The notes under the pieces: generated by a model | Told to the model about the DNA's origin: nothing | Databases searched by the model: none | What the model saw: the letters and a program-made list of their open reading frames with translations, nothing else | In this document: positions 41,319 to 53,686 of the stretch, piece by piece | Numbering within the stretch: position 1 is the stretch's first letter | How the letters are laid out: every line of letters begins with the position of its first letter | Program-made: the position numbers and the translations under genes | Source: Cyanophora paradoxa | Lineage: Eukaryota > Glaucocystophyceae > Cyanophorales > Cyanophoraceae | DNA length: 64,000 bases | Reading direction: 5' to 3' | Assembly (NCBI GenBank): GCA_004431415.1 | Contig: QPMI01000208.1 | Location: 80,400 to 144,399, forward strand

Positions 41319-43640
41319 CCGACAGGTTCGCTAGCTGGCCAGCGTAGCTAGCTATAGCTGAGCTCCGGCTAGCGGCTTGCTGGACTTGCGCGCGAGGCGT
41401 CGACGTCACCAGCGCGCTAGCAGTGCAGGCGCCGGCAGTGCGGGCGCGGCGCCGCGCCGGCCGGCGGCAGTACTAGTTGGCAGGCGCGGCGCCGGCATGC
41501 GCATGCATATGCATACTATAGCGCTAGCTATGATGATTTGCGCATGCGCAGCGCTATAGGTAGCTGCAGCTGCAGGCTGCAGCTGCATAGCAGCTGCAGC
41601 AGCTGCTGCAGCTGCAGCAGCTGCTATGCGCAGGCGCGGGCCCGCGCCGCACGCGCGCGCCCCGCCGGGCCGCGCCGCCGCCGGCGCCGGTCCCACTCTA
41701 CCCCGTTTCCAACCGGCGGCCGGCCCAGTCAGAGCCCGAGCAGAGGCCGCCGCGTGCTAGTATAAGGATCTCTCAGTTGCATGTTCGCACATCGGCCGAC
41801 GGTCGGCCTTGCGTCCGGTGAAAGACCACAGCCAGCGGACGGTCTTGAACCACGCGGTGGAGCATCGCAGGGATCGTTTCGCCTGACTAAGTAGCTTGCC
41901 TCTAGTGCGGCCGGGTCGGTCGGCTCGCGATCGCGATCGGGTGCACGGATTTGAAGTGCCGCGCTTCGGAACTGCTACGGCTGCTGTGCAAAACGGTTCT
42001 AGCGAAGCGGTGGGCCTGGGCAAGCCGAGGCGGCCGTGCGCCGTAGGTCGCTCGTGGTCGGTGTGACATGTCCAGCCGAAATTCTAGCGGAGCACAGCGA
42101 TCGCGAACGATTGGCGCGAATTCGAAACTGAGCACGTCTGAAGTGCATTTTAGATCAGTCTAAAGCAAGGAAATTTTTGGTTTCGCGCCAATTGCAATGT
42201 CTCGCAGTGCAAGTTGGCCTCGGAGGTCGCTGCGCCCCGGCCCCCTTTTCAGCCAAGGCAGCTCAAGGCCCGCCCAGGCCCCCCCGCTCCCCCCAACTGC
42301 CCTTCCCGGGACTCGAACGCTGGGGCAATAAGACGCCGCGGCCGGCCGGGCGCGCTGCTAGCTCGGCTAGCTCGCTGCGCGCGAAACTGGCCTTTTCCTC
42401 GTCGCTTTTGTATGGCCATACATCTAGGAAATTTTCGTACCGCATCCGCACGAAACTGAGCCTCTTCCTAGCATCAAGATGCATATTAGCTAGTATATAT
42501 AGAACGCTTCAGTTTCTCGTCAATCGCTTTCCATCATTTTATCCAGACAAATCGACCATGGCCAGAAATAGGAGGAGGAGTACAAAGATGTTGCAGACTG
42601 AACTTTTTTTGGCGGCTTCGATCTCTGGGATACGCCGGCGGCCGCGGGCCACTGGGGAGCGTCGGGGCTTCAACGCTGAATCCACGGCGTGGCTTCAACG
42701 GGATCTTCAGGTGCGCGGCGGCCGCGCTTAAGCTTGCGGATGCACATCCTTCAAACTCGTATTGACAGCAGGGCTCCGCAAGCTTTAAGGCGACGAGATC
42801 ATCATGAAGAGTTGCGGCGCGCAGAAGGCCTAGGGGCGGCGCGCACCCGTTGCCGCGCGCGAGCGTCTCCCCTGGTTCGAGTCTGGTGCGTCCCCTCATC
42901 CACCTGCCGCGCCTTGAATTCGAATGTCGACGTCGGTTCTTCTGAAAGATCTGACGCCAAAGATCTTCAAGTGCACATATTGATTATTTTCTTCACCAGA
43001 TCGAGAAGTTCGACCGCGAGGTCCTTCGGCGGAGGGCTTCTCTCATATTCCCTTCACCAACTCCGCTCTCGATCCACTTCAGATCTAGAGAGGAAGACGG
43101 GTCGATCGAGATTTGAAGACGGGCCCTCGAAGTGCGTGTTGATGAAAACCTCAGGGCCTTCCTTTGCGCAGGTCATGCGCAGGATGTCGATAGATGACCA
43201 TGCGCAGGATATCGATGGATGACAAGCTTCGCTACGGATAATCCTTCGTATAGGGGCTTTGTCTCCTAATAATTTAAACTACGGAAAACTCAAAAAACAA
43301 AAAGGAGGCATGCGCAGCTCAGCCGGGGGCGCCGCTAGCTAATTATAAAGAGAGAGGGCGCTATAGCTATACAGCCGGCAACAAGCTCATCGCCGCTGCC
43401 GCGGCGGGCGGCGCGCGCGACCGCGCGGGACGGACGCGGGGCCGCCGGCGCGGGCGGGCGGCGCGGCTCGCCGGGCGGCGAGGATATCGATCCGGAGGCG
43501 CTGCTGGCGGCGGCGCAGCTCGCCGGGCGGCCGCGGCCGCGGACCGGAGCTCGAGGCGCGGCGGGGCGGAGGCGCGGCGGAACTATAAATATATATGCAG
43601 CACACTAAATATTTCTAGCTCTCCGGGGATCCATTATATC
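41319..43640. other. Gene-free region with palindromic GCAGCT cluster
   Basis: No gene was recognised. At about 41560-41630 the sequence is a near-perfect palindromic array of CAGCTG/GCAGCT that can fold into a long hairpin. A GC-rich block at 43390-43575 has open frames but no motif. Short stretches such as 42530-42660 and 42940-43160 are less GC-rich and could be old exons, but I cannot support a gene. Confidence 0.5.
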
Positions 43641-44070
43641 ATGGCCATGGGAGTCACGCGCACTGCAAATGCGCAGCAGCCGCAGGCCCGCAGCTCTAGA
43701 TCTATAGCTAGCTGCGTACCGGTAGTGCGCAGTACTGCTCGGCTAGCTATATATAGTGCGCACGTGCACTGCGGCATGCCCATGATGCCATGCATATGAT
43801 AATCATCTTGAACTTGAAAACCGATCGGAGCTCTTGATCTGTTGTTTTTTTCATGAGGCTCGAATCATGATCATATGCATGCTGATAATATGAATGTAGT
43901 TTTTAACAGACGGTTCTCCGTCTGTGTTCGTCACTCGATACGCACCCCTGCTACTACTACCAGGTAAGCAGTACTCAGTACGTACCGGACTCATATATAT
44001 ATATATATATATTGCGGAAGTTGAAGCAGCGGAACCCACACCGTCGATCGCGAACCGACATTTCTCGTTT
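43641..44070. other. AT-rich, palindrome-rich spacer
   Basis: Contains (TA)n at 43993-44012 and many GCATGC/TGCGCA palindromes. No gene was seen. Confidence 0.5.
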
Positions 44071-44337
44071 TACAGTACCGTAATACACTTAATTAATGCG
44101 CCAGATATTAATATTTAATGCGTTTTTGGACCCGGACCCCTAGTATGGATAATAGTGCGGTCTCAAATTAATGCGTTTTGAGGCCTTTTAGTTGGATGGG
44201 GGTACGTAAACAGCCGTTTCTTAGCGTTTCGATATTAATGCGGTACCAAATTAATGCGTTTTGCCAGCGGAAAACGCATTAATTTGGAGCCGCATTAATA
44301 AAGTGCGCGCATTAATAAAGTGCATTACGGTACTGTA
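44071..44337. mobile_element. MITE, Tc1/mariner-like ends
   Basis: 267 bases beginning TACAGTACCGTAATACACTT and ending with its inverse (one mismatch, AAGTGCATTACGGTACTGTA), so a TA dinucleotide flanks CAGTACCG...CGGTACTG. The interior contains ATTAATGCGTTTT/AAAACGCATTAAT hairpins. Related copies are at 46103, 48652, 53284 and 53687. Confidence 0.82.
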
Positions 44338-46098
44338 ATAAGTAACAGTATATCGAGCTCGAGGTTCACGGTTGACCGTTCAAAGCGTTGACTCGGCCGC
44401 GGCGAGTCACTGACTGACACTGAGTCGGCGTTGCGCATGCCGGCGCCAAACAACGTTAACGCCGCCAAGTTAAACGTTGAGCCTGCGCATGCCAGGCGCC
44501 GCGGCCGGCATTGCCAGCACTCAGTGACTGCGCATGCCCAGCACTGGGCCAGCAGTGCCAGCAGTGTGACTCCTGTGAGTCCTGTGACCAGTGATGTTAT
44601 CATGATAATGATGTCCTATCATGATAATGATATGATGCATGATATCATCATGATACGGGCCCCCCTGCCATCATGGCTATCATGATGATGATAGATCCCC
44701 CCCCTAGACCCCCCAAACCGCGAGTTTTTTATGCTCTAAACACCTTGCAGAGTTAAATAAGTAACTTAGTAGTAATCAAGAGAGTGAGTAGCATGATCTT
44801 TAGCAGAAATTTAAAACGCACCGAAATAGCGATGTTCTTGCCATCACAGCGCCTCCACCGGTACCCCCCTCGAGCTCTGGCCCATCGTCATCACAGCGCT
44901 AGCGCCAGATGTAAAGGATGTGTCTGAGTAGGATTATAGTGCAGCTGTATGCTTCTTCTGTCGATATTCGTGTCAAAACGACCATCTTTGCAGCAACTTT
45001 CACTGTTTAATTTCATACTGTGACAGCGCCGGGAACTTCGTATGGTGATAATGATATGATATAATATGATATGATGCTGATAATGATATCATGACTTTTT
45101 GGGCGGCCGTATCATGATAACATCACTGCCTGTGACTCCTGTCACCTAGCGCCTGTGTCACCTGCCAGGCTGTGACTCTAGGCTGTGAGTCTGTGACCGT
45201 GTATACGTACTGTCACAGTGTAGTAAGACTATATTAAGGACCAAATTGAAGGTACTCACTTTATTATCATCCTAAAGTGCATTGAAGGTATGTCATCCCC
45301 CGGGGGCCGGGAGGCCCGCGGCCCGGGACTCGGGAGTCGGGACTCGGGAGTCGGGACTCGGGAGGCGGGCAAAAAATACAAAACAAAAAGCCCCAACTTT
45401 TTTTGGCAAATTTAAAAAGGGCGCATTGTAATTACTACGTATACTAAGATTGTACCGATAAAATTTAAAGACACTGTGACCGTCGGTCCGGCGTCGGACC
45501 GTCGGACATGTAGATGTACACTTTAAAATTTCACGGCATTTCACGTGCACGTGCGCGTGGCGTGGGCAGGGGGCACTGCGGCATTGGCAGGGCCAGTGGC
45601 CATCTACTACTGGCCCGGCTAGCCAGCCGTGTCATCGGTCCGCACACAGAAAAACATTTTTGTTCTTTCATATAGCAGTTTTCATATGCACTCTTAAGTC
45701 AGAGGAAATTAGACGATTGCAAAGACCGAATAGACAATTTGGACCGGTATCCCAACTTTGCGATCGGAAGTTCAAAACTGTTCAATCCGATCATCATCGT
45801 CGACGTCGACCGTCGACGTCGACGTCTCCGAGTCGGGTCGTCGCGATCGATTCGATCATCGGATCGACATCAAAGAAATATATTACTGCAGGACGGCTTT
45901 TTTAGCCGTAGTTTTAAATTGCCGTATAAATTGCAGAGGTGGGGGTAGGGTAAAGCCGAGAATTCATACTAGGGGTTGCCCTGCGAAGAGTCGCCGAAGA
46001 CTGACCGGACGGTCCGGACCTTAATATTTACCAGCCGCTAAACATTTACCAGCCGCGAAGACTGACCTGCAAACATTTTGGTACCGTTAATTGGTCCG
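44338..46098. other. Gene-free AT-rich spacer
   Basis: Contains clusters of ATCATGATAATGATAT palindromes (44590-44690, 45035-45125), a CGGGACTCGGGAGT tandem run (45305-45365) and GTCGACGTCGAC repeats (45790-45830). No gene was recognised. Confidence 0.5.
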
Positions 46099-46102
46099 TA
46101 TT

Positions 46103-46206
46103 ACTCCGTAATGCACTTAAGTAATGCGCCAGATACAAGCGCATTTATTTGGTACCGCATTAATTAATTATAAGTGCGCGCATTAATAAAGTGCTTTACG
46201 CTGTAC
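46103..46206. mobile_element. Short MITE copy (same family)
   Basis: About 104 bases with imperfect inverted ends (TACTCCGTAATGCACTTAAG / ATAAAGTGCTTTACGCTGTA) and the family core ACCGCATTAATTAATTA. Confidence 0.6.
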
Positions 46207-46716
46207 GTACAAATGCCGCAGTGCAAATCACTCTACGTACGTACTACTAGTACTACGTATACGGTACTTGACTACTACCGGTAGTAAGGTACTACCCCCG
46301 GTACTACCGTGCATGTAACACTTACTGTAGATCGGGAAATATTTAGTATACTGGATCTTTTTAGTACCAAAGTTTTGAGGGCTGAGTACTAAATATTTAC
46401 CGTATATTAAACCTGAACCGCGTGGGGGGGGTACATAGCTCTGTCGCGTCGGCGCAGCCGTAGTTGCAGCGCGGGATCGGAGAAGCATGCCGCCGATCGC
46501 GAAGGGAGTGCATGCAGAAGCGCGCGGCGTCGCCGCTGCCAGGCTGAGTTCGAGCGACGAGCGTCCATCCCCCCCCCCCCCCCTCCGCGCGCGCCGCGCC
46601 CATGGCCACCCCCTACTAAAGCTCCCTACTAAAGCGCTCCGCGGCCAAGTCTTAAATATTTTCAGGCTACTACTAAATATTTTGGGGTCTTAAATATTAC
46701 CCGTTCTACAGTAAGT
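46207..46716. other. Spacer before the satellite, with TACTA-rich and C-tract sequence
   Basis: ACGTACTACTAGTACTACGTA palindromes near 46235-46260 and a run of about 16 C's at 46567-46582. No gene was seen. Confidence 0.5.
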
Positions 46717-48651
46717 AACAAGATCCGTGCTCCTGCGGAGCACTAAGTACGGCGAAGCCTCGCGGACGCCCTCGTGGCTGTCACAGTACCTGGTAGGCCT
46801 ATAGGGCACTCAGCGACTGGCCAGCGGCCTGGCCGATCGCGAACAGCTTTCTGGCTGGAAGCTGGCTGGGTGATCATGATCATGACGGCCAGTCCAGCTA
46901 GCGCTGGCCGGCTAGAGGATCGAATATTAATGTACTGAGGAAATAAAGGGTGGAGCAGATCTAGATTGAGAGGAGTTTATTGTTATAATATTGTTGGGAA
47001 GGAGGCCCGGGAGGGGCGAGGTTCTCAGAGTCTCGCGGCCAGGCGCATGCACAGAGCTTGCGAATCGCTTAAACAGAATCTCGAATGCATATAGCAACGG
47101 GGCTGCGGAGGCGAGCGCGCGCGGAAAGATGTGCAGGCGTGGCCAGGATCGACTTTTTGGCGTCGGCTGGGTTATCGTGCGCTGTCGCGCCCGCAGAGCT
47201 CGCGGAAAGCTTTAAACCGATCTCAAATGCATATTGTAGCGATGCGCTTGCGTGACGATGCGAGGGCGCGCGGAAAGATGCGCAGATCTGTCCAGGATCG
47301 AATTTTCGGGGTCGGCTGGGTCCTCGCGGCCCGGCGCATTTAGAGAGCGTGCGAAAGGCTTTTTCTATATCTCAAATGCATATTGTATAGCTCTGAGCAT
47401 GCGCCGCGGCGTGGGCGCGCGGAAAGATGTGCAGGCCCGTTCAGGATCGAATTTTTGCGTCGGCTGGGTTCTCGTGCCCTGTCGCGCCCGCAGAGCTTGC
47501 GAAAAGCTTTAAAAAGATCTCAACTGAATATTGTAGCGATGCGCTCGCGTGAGGATGCGAGGGCGCGCGGAAAGATGTGCAGGTCCGTGAAGGATCGAAT
47601 TTTCGGGGTCGGCTGGGTCCCGCGGTCCGGCGCATCTGTAAAGCGTGCGGAATGCGTCTTCTACATCTCAAATGCTTATGCTATTGTTCCGCGCATGCGC
47701 CGCGGCGTGGGCGCGCGGAAAGATGTCCGGGTCCGTGCAGGATCGAATTTTTGCCGTCCGCTGGGTTCTCGTGCTCTTTCGCGTCTTCGAAGCTTGTGGA
47801 AGGCTTTGATAAAATCTCAAATGAATATTGTAGCGATGCGCATGCGCGAGAATGCGAGGGCGCGCGGAAAGATGTTCAGGTCCGTCCAGGATCGAATTTT
47901 CGGGTCGGCTGGGTCCTCGCGGCCTGGTGCATTTAGAGACCGTGCGGAAGTCTTCTTCTACATCTTAAATGCTTATGCTATCGTTCCGCGCGTGCGCCGC
48001 GGCGTGGGCGCGCGGAAAGATGTCCGGGCCCGTGTGGGATCGAATTTTTGCCGTCGGGTACCTTCCTGCGCTGTTCCGGCTCCGAAAAGCGGATTTCGGG
48101 GGTGCGCAGGCCGTGCTATGTCTATACGCGCCAGTACGCATCGATTGCGCGCGTCGCGGGACCGGCCGGAACCGGGAGGATCAAATTTCGGCGTACTGTT
48201 CGGACTGCAGCGTCGAGGGCGCCCGAAATCGAGCTTGCGGCGATGCGCTCGCCCTCGCCCGTCATTCTGTATCGTTCTGGGGCGTCCCTGGCGCGATTTC
48301 GTCGCGGGACCGGGCGGGACCGGGTCCCACCTTCTGACTCGGACCGCATTTGTCGGAGGTTAAGTACCGGAATTGATCCAGAGAGAAATTCGAAATTCGC
48401 GCGACGTGCACGGGAGAGCGGTCGTCTTAGGGGAGCCAGGACGCTAAAAATGGATCTAGAGAGGTCTGTGGGGGTTAGAGTAGGTGTGTTATTTGCGGCA
48501 ATCGCGTCCGTGTCGAGGCAGAATTAATAATTCGTGCTCGAGGAGTCGCGACACGGAAATTATTTAGCAGGGGGGATCTCGAGTGGAAAAAAAGGTTAAA
48601 AAAGGAATTTGGCTCGTTGGTTTTTGGGTTTGAGAAAGAGGCTTCGCCTGA
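46717..48651. repeat. Macro-satellite unit A (about 1.94 kb)
   Basis: Begins AACAAGATCCGTGCTCCTGC and ends GAGAAAGAGGCTTCGCCTGA. It contains seven or eight monomers of about 150 bases, each with CGCGCGGAAAGATGT, AGGATCGAATTTT and GTCGGCTGGGT, of two alternating subtypes. A conserved tail (48060-48651) has GTCGCGGGACCGG, an inverted repeat around GAGGCAGAATTA and an A/T-rich end. Apparent long reading frames are a by-product of the repeats. Confidence 0.9.
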
Positions 48652-48710
48652 TGCGCGCACTGAAGTAATGCGGTCCCTAATTAATGCGTTTTTTGCTGGC
48701 AAAACGCATT
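48652..48710. mobile_element. MITE hairpin fragment between satellite units
   Basis: TGCGCGCACTGAAGTAATGC followed by CGGTCCCTAATTAATGCG and its inverse AAAACGCATT: half of the MITE family, sitting exactly between macro-units A and B. Confidence 0.65.
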
Positions 48711-50652
48711 AACAAGATCCGTGCTCCTGCGGAGCACTAAGTACGGCGAAGCCTCGCGGACGCCCTCGCCGCTGTTACAGTAGGCCTATATATATAGGGC
48801 ACTCAGCGACTGGCCAGCGGCCTGGCCGATCGCGAACAGCTTTCTGCAGCTGGCTGGAAGCTGGCTGGCTGACGGCCAGTCCAGCTAGCGCTGGCCGGCT
48901 AGAGGAATATTAATTTACTGAGGAACTAAAGGGTGGAGCAGATTGAGAAGAGATTAATTATAATATTGTTGGGAAGGAGGCCCGGGAGGGGCGAGGTTCT
49001 CGCGGCCAGGCGCATGCACAGAGCTTGCGAATCGCTTAAACAGAATCTCGCGATCGAATGTATATAGCATCGATGTGCGGGGCTGCGGAGGCGAGGGCGC
49101 GCGGAAAGACGTGCAGGTCCATGCAGGATCGAATTTTCGGGGTCGGCTGGATTCTCGCGCCCTGTCGCGTCCTCGGAGCTCGCGAAAAGCTTAACAAAGA
49201 TCTCAAATTACTATTGTAGCGATGCGCACGCGCGAGGATGCGAGGGCGCGCGGAAAGCTGTGCAGGTCCGTATACGTACAGGATCGAATTTTCGGGGTCG
49301 GCTGGGTCCTCGCGGCTCGGCGCATACGCAAAGCGTGCGGAAGTCTTTGCCTACATCTCAAATGCTTATGCTATTGTTCCGCGCATGCGCCGCGGCGTGG
49401 GCGCGCGGAAAGATGTCCGGGTCCGTGCAGGATCGAATTTTTGCCGTCGGCTGGGTTCTCGTGCTCTTTCGCGTCTTCGAAGCTTGTGGAAGGCTTTGAT
49501 AAAATCTCAAATGAATATTGTAGCGATGCGCATGCGCGAGAATGCGAGGGCGTGCGGAAAGATGTTCAGGTCCGTACAGGATCGAATTTTCGGGGTCGGC
49601 TGGGTCCTCGCGGCCTGGTGCATTTAGAGACCGTGCGGAAGTCTTCTTCTACATCTAAAATGCATATGCTATCGTTCCGCGCATGCGCCGCGGCGTGGGC
49701 GCGCGGAAAGATCTCCGGGCCTGTCTAGGATCGAATTCTTGCCGTCGGGTATGTCCAGGATCGAATTTTTGCGTCGGCTGGGTTCTCGTGCCCTGTCGCG
49801 CCTGCAGAGCTTGCGAAAGCTTTAAAAAGGAGTCAACTGAAAATTGTAGCGATGCGCTCGCGTGAGGATGCGAGGGCGCGCGGAAAGTTGTGCAGGTCCG
49901 TCCAGGATCGAATTTCCGGGGTCGGCTGGGTCCTCGCGGCCCGGCGCATTTAGAGACCGTGCGGAAGGCTTCTTCTACATCTCAAATGCTTATGCTATCG
50001 TTCCGCGCATGCGCCGCGGCGCGGGCGCGCGGAAAGATCTCCGGGCCTGTCTAGGATCGAATTTTTGCCGTCGGGTACCTTCCTGCGCTCTTCCGGCTCC
50101 GAAAAGCGGATTTCGGGGGTGCGCAGGCGCTGCTATGTCTATGCGCGCCCGTACGCATCGATTGCGCGCGTCGCGGGACCGGCCGGAACCGGCCGGATCA
50201 AATTTTCGGCCGACTCTTCGCACTGGAGCGTCGACGGCGCGCGAAATCGGGTTTGCGGCGATGCGCTCGCCCTCGCGCGTCATTCTGTATCGTTCTGGGG
50301 CGTTCCTGGCGCGATTTTGTCGCGGGACCGGGCGGGACCGGGTCCCACCTTCTGACTCGGACTGGATTTGTCGGAGGTTAAGAACCGGAATTGATCCAGA
50401 GGAATATTCGATATTCGCGCGACGCCCACGGGAGAGCGGTCGTCTTAGGGGAGCCAGGACGCTAAAATTGGCTCTAGAGAGGTCTGTGGGGGTTCGGGTG
50501 GCTGTGTGACTAGCAGCAATCGCGTCTGTGTCGAGGCAAAATTAATAATTCTGCCTCGAGGGAGTGCGACACGGAAATTATTTAGCAGGGGGGATCTCGA
50601 GTGGAAAAAAAGGTTAAAAAAGGAATTTAGATCGTCGGTTTTTGGGTTTGAG
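48711..50652. repeat. Macro-satellite unit B (1.94 kb)
   Basis: Same start AACAAGATCCGTGCTCCTGC and the same internal order as unit A; it lacks the final GGCTTCGCCTGA and runs directly into unit C. Monomers lie at about 49098, 49248, 49403, 49554, 49702, 49877 and 50026. Confidence 0.9.
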
Positions 50653-52320
50653 ACAAGATCCGTGCTCCTGCGGAGCACTAAGTACGGCGAAGCCTCGCGG
50701 ACGCCCTCGCGGCTGTCACAGTAGGCGGGCAGCTGCAGCCCCGCCCAGTTGCATGGCCGGGCTTCAAAAGTTTCGCCGGCTTGGCACTGGGGCAATGGGC
50801 TGGCCCGCTATAGCCAGCTCGAGGGAGAGCTCGCTGGCCAGGGAGCAATGTAATGAGGAGAGCGAATATATAATGAACTAGGGAGGAGTTGAACCGGTAA
50901 CTCTTGCTTTTAACTGGTGGAGCAGATTGATAGGAGATTTATTTAATATTAATGTATTGTTGGGGGGGAGGCCCGGGAGGGGCGAGGTTCTCGCGGCCAG
51001 GCGCATGCACAGAGCTTGCGAATCGCTTAAACACAATCTCGAATGCATATAGCATCGATGTGCGGGGCTGCGGAGGCGAGGGCGCGCGGAAAGACGTGCA
51101 GGTCCATGCAGGATCGAATTTTCGGGGTCGGCTGAATTCTCGCGCCCTGTCGCGCCCTTGGGGCTTGCATTACGCTTTGAAAAGCTCTCAAATGAATATT
51201 ATAGCGATGCCCATGCATGAGGACGCGAGGGCGCGCGGAACGCGGTTCAGTTCCCTCAAGGATCGAATTTTCGGGGTCGGCTGGGTCCCCGCGGCCCGGC
51301 GCATCTGCAAAGCGCGCGGAACGCTTGATCTACATCTCAAATGCTTATGCTATTGTTCCGCGCATGCGCCGTGGCGTGGGCGCGCGGAAAGATGTCCAGG
51401 CGTGTGCAGGATCGAATTTTTGCCGTCGGCTGGGTTCTCGTGCTCTTTCGCGTCTTCAAAGCTTGTGGAAAACTTTGATAAAATCTCAAATGAATATTGC
51501 GACGATGCGCATGCGCGAGAATGCGAGGGCGCGCGGAAAGATGTTCAGGTCTGTCAAGGATCGAATTTTCGGGGTCGGCTGGGTGCTCGTGACCTGGTGC
51601 ATTTAGACACCGTGCGGAAGTCTTTCTCTACATCTTAAATGGTTATGCTATCGTTCCGCGCATGCGCCGCGGCGTGGGCGCGCGGAAAGATGTCCGGGTC
51701 TGTCCAGGATCGGATTTTTGCTGTCCGGTACCTTCCTGCGCTGCTCCGGGTTCGAAAAGCGGATTTCGGGGGTGCGCGGGCCCTGGTATGTCTATGCGCG
51801 CCAGTACGCATCGATTGCGCGCGTCGCGGGACCGGCCGGAACCGGCCGGATCAAATTTTCGGCCGACTCTTCGCACTGGAGCGTCGACGGCGCCCAAAAT
51901 CGAGCTTGCGGCGATGCGCTCGCCCTCGCGCGTCATTCTGTATCGTTCTGGGGCGTCCCTGGCGCGATTTCGTCGCGGGACCGGGCGGGACCGGGTCCCA
52001 CCTTCGGACTCGGACTGCATTTGTCGGAGGTTAAGTACCGGAATTGATCCAGAGGGAAATTCGATTTTCGCGGGATGCCTACGGGGGAGCGGTCGTCTTT
52101 GGGCAGCCACGACGCTAAAAATGGATCTAGAGAGGTCTGTGGGGGTTCGTGTGGGTGTGTGACTAGCAGCAATCGCGTCCGTGTCGAGGCAGAATTATTA
52201 ATTCTGCCTCGAGGGAGTGCGACACGGGAATTATTTAGCAGGGGGGATCTTGAGTGGAAAAAAAGGTTAAAAAAGGAATTTAGATCGTCGGTTTTTGGGT
52301 TTGAGAAAGAGGCTTCGCCT
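50653..52320. repeat. Macro-satellite unit C (1.67 kb)
   Basis: Starts ACAAGATCCGTGCTCCTGC. It has a diverged 5' leader (50730-50900) that includes a G-run at 50960-50967, then five or so monomers and the conserved tail ending GAGGCTTCGCCT. Confidence 0.88.
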
Positions 52321-52500
52321 GGGTTCGTGTGGGTGTGTGACTAGCAGCAATCGCGTCCGTGTCGAGGCAGAATTATTAATTCTGCCTCGAGGGAGTGCGA
52401 CACGGGAATTATTTAGCAGGGGGGATCTTGAGTGGAAAAAAAGGTTAAAAAAGGAATTTAGATCGTCGGTTTTTGGGTTTGAGAAAGAGGCTTCGCCTGA
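52143..52500. repeat. 178-base tandem duplication of the satellite tail
   Basis: Sequence 52143-52320 is repeated at 52321-52498, including the inverted repeat CGAGGCAGAATTA-T-TAATTCTGCCTCG and the UUCG-type hairpin AGGC-TTCG-CCT. The GAAAGAGGCTTCGCCTGA end is then repeated once more (52498-52514). Confidence 0.9.
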
Positions 52501-52514
52501 AAGAGGCTTCGCCT

Positions 52515-53283
52515 GATCGGCTGGGTCCTCGCGGCCCGTCGCATACGCAAAGCGTGCGGAAGACTTTGCCTACATCTTAAATGCTTATGCTATCGTTCCG
52601 CGCATGCGCCGCGGCGTGGGCGCGCGGAAAGATGTCAGGGCGCGTGCAGGATCGAATTTTGGCCGTCGGGTACCTTCCTGCGCTGTTCCGGCTCCGAAAA
52701 GCGGATTTCGGGGGTGCGCAGGCCCTGCTATGTCCATGCGCGCCAGTACGCATCGATTGCGCGCGTCGCGGGACCGGGCGGGACCGGCTAGCGCTGGATC
52801 AAATTTTCGGCCGACTCTTCGCACTGGAGCGTCGACGGCGCTTGAAATCGAGCTTGCGGCGATGCGCTCGCCCTCGCGCGGCATTCTGTATCGTTCTGGG
52901 GCGTCCCTGGCGCGATTTCGTCGCGGGACCGGGCGGGACCGGGTCCCACCTTCTGACTCGGACTGCATTTGTCGGAGGTTAAGTACCGGAATTGATCCAG
53001 AGGGAAATTCGATTTTCGCGCGACGCCCACGGGCGAGCGGTCGTCTTAGGGGAGCCACGACGCTAAAAATGGATCTAGAGAGGTCTGTGGGGGTTAGGGT
53101 AGCTGAGTCATTAGCGGCAATCGCGTCCGTGTCGAGGCAGAATTAATAATTCGTCCTCGAGGGAGTGCGACGCGGAAATTATTTAGCAGGGGGGATCTTG
53201 AGTGGAAAAAAAGGTTAAAAAAGGAATTTATATCGGCGGTTTTTGGGTTTGAGAAAGAGGCTTCGCCTGAAAGAGGCTTCGCC
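52515..53283. repeat. Macro-satellite unit D (truncated)
   Basis: Begins inside a monomer (TCGGCTGGGTCCTCGCGGCC) and carries the full conserved tail, again ending with a doubled GAAAGAGGCTTCGCCTGA. Confidence 0.88.
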
Positions 53284-53469
53284 TGATTTGGGACCGCATT
53301 AATATCGAAACGCTAAGAAACTGCTGTATGTACCCCCCTACTGCAGCCAAAAGGCTTCAAAATTTAAACGCATTAATTCGGTGCCGCATTATTAATATTA
53401 TCGATACTAGAGGTCCGGGTCCAAAAACGCATTAATTTCTGGCGCATTAATTAAGTGTTACACGGTAGT
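53284..53469. mobile_element. MITE copy, left end truncated
   Basis: Starts inside the family hairpin (TTTGGGACCGCATTAATATC) directly after satellite unit D and retains the right end GGCGCATTAATTAAGTGTTA. Confidence 0.75.
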
Positions 53470-53686
53470 ATGGCTACCCCGGTAACTTCGGCGGTAAGTC
53501 CACGTCCACGCGCGCGTACGTGGTACTACGCCGTACGTGCGCGTGCACCGTGGTCCGTGGCACGTGCCACGGTGCCACTGACCACGCGGTGGCACGGACC
53601 GGTCCCGGGTACCCCGGTATACGTAGGTCCGCCGGCCGGTACGTATACCACCGTCACGGCGTGGCCACAGTCTACCGGTATTACCG
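53470..53686. other. Palindrome-rich spacer between MITE copies
   Basis: Dense GTGGCACGTGCCAC-type and ACGTAC motifs at 53510-53640. No gene was seen. Confidence 0.5.

Noticed and set aside
42290-42380. Possible tRNA on the minus strand (GTTCGAGTCCC with a TAGCCGAGCTAG box)
   Set aside because: A- and B-box-like words are present, but the T-stem, acceptor stem and a purine after the anticodon do not form. At best it is a tRNA-derived fragment.
47383-48363. 326-codon frame with repeated RGVGARKDV-like units
   Set aside because: The period equals the 150-bp satellite monomer, and homologous units elsewhere are frameshifted or stopped. Non-coding satellite is the better reading.
46717-53283. 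Macro-satellite as Helitrons or LINE remnants
   Set aside because: No 5'-TC, no CTRR end with a preceding hairpin at a T target, no RT, EN or Rep motif; only conserved borders and hairpins.
46717-53283. CRISPR-like array
   Set aside because: The repeats are about 150 bases without short unique spacers, in a eukaryotic genome.
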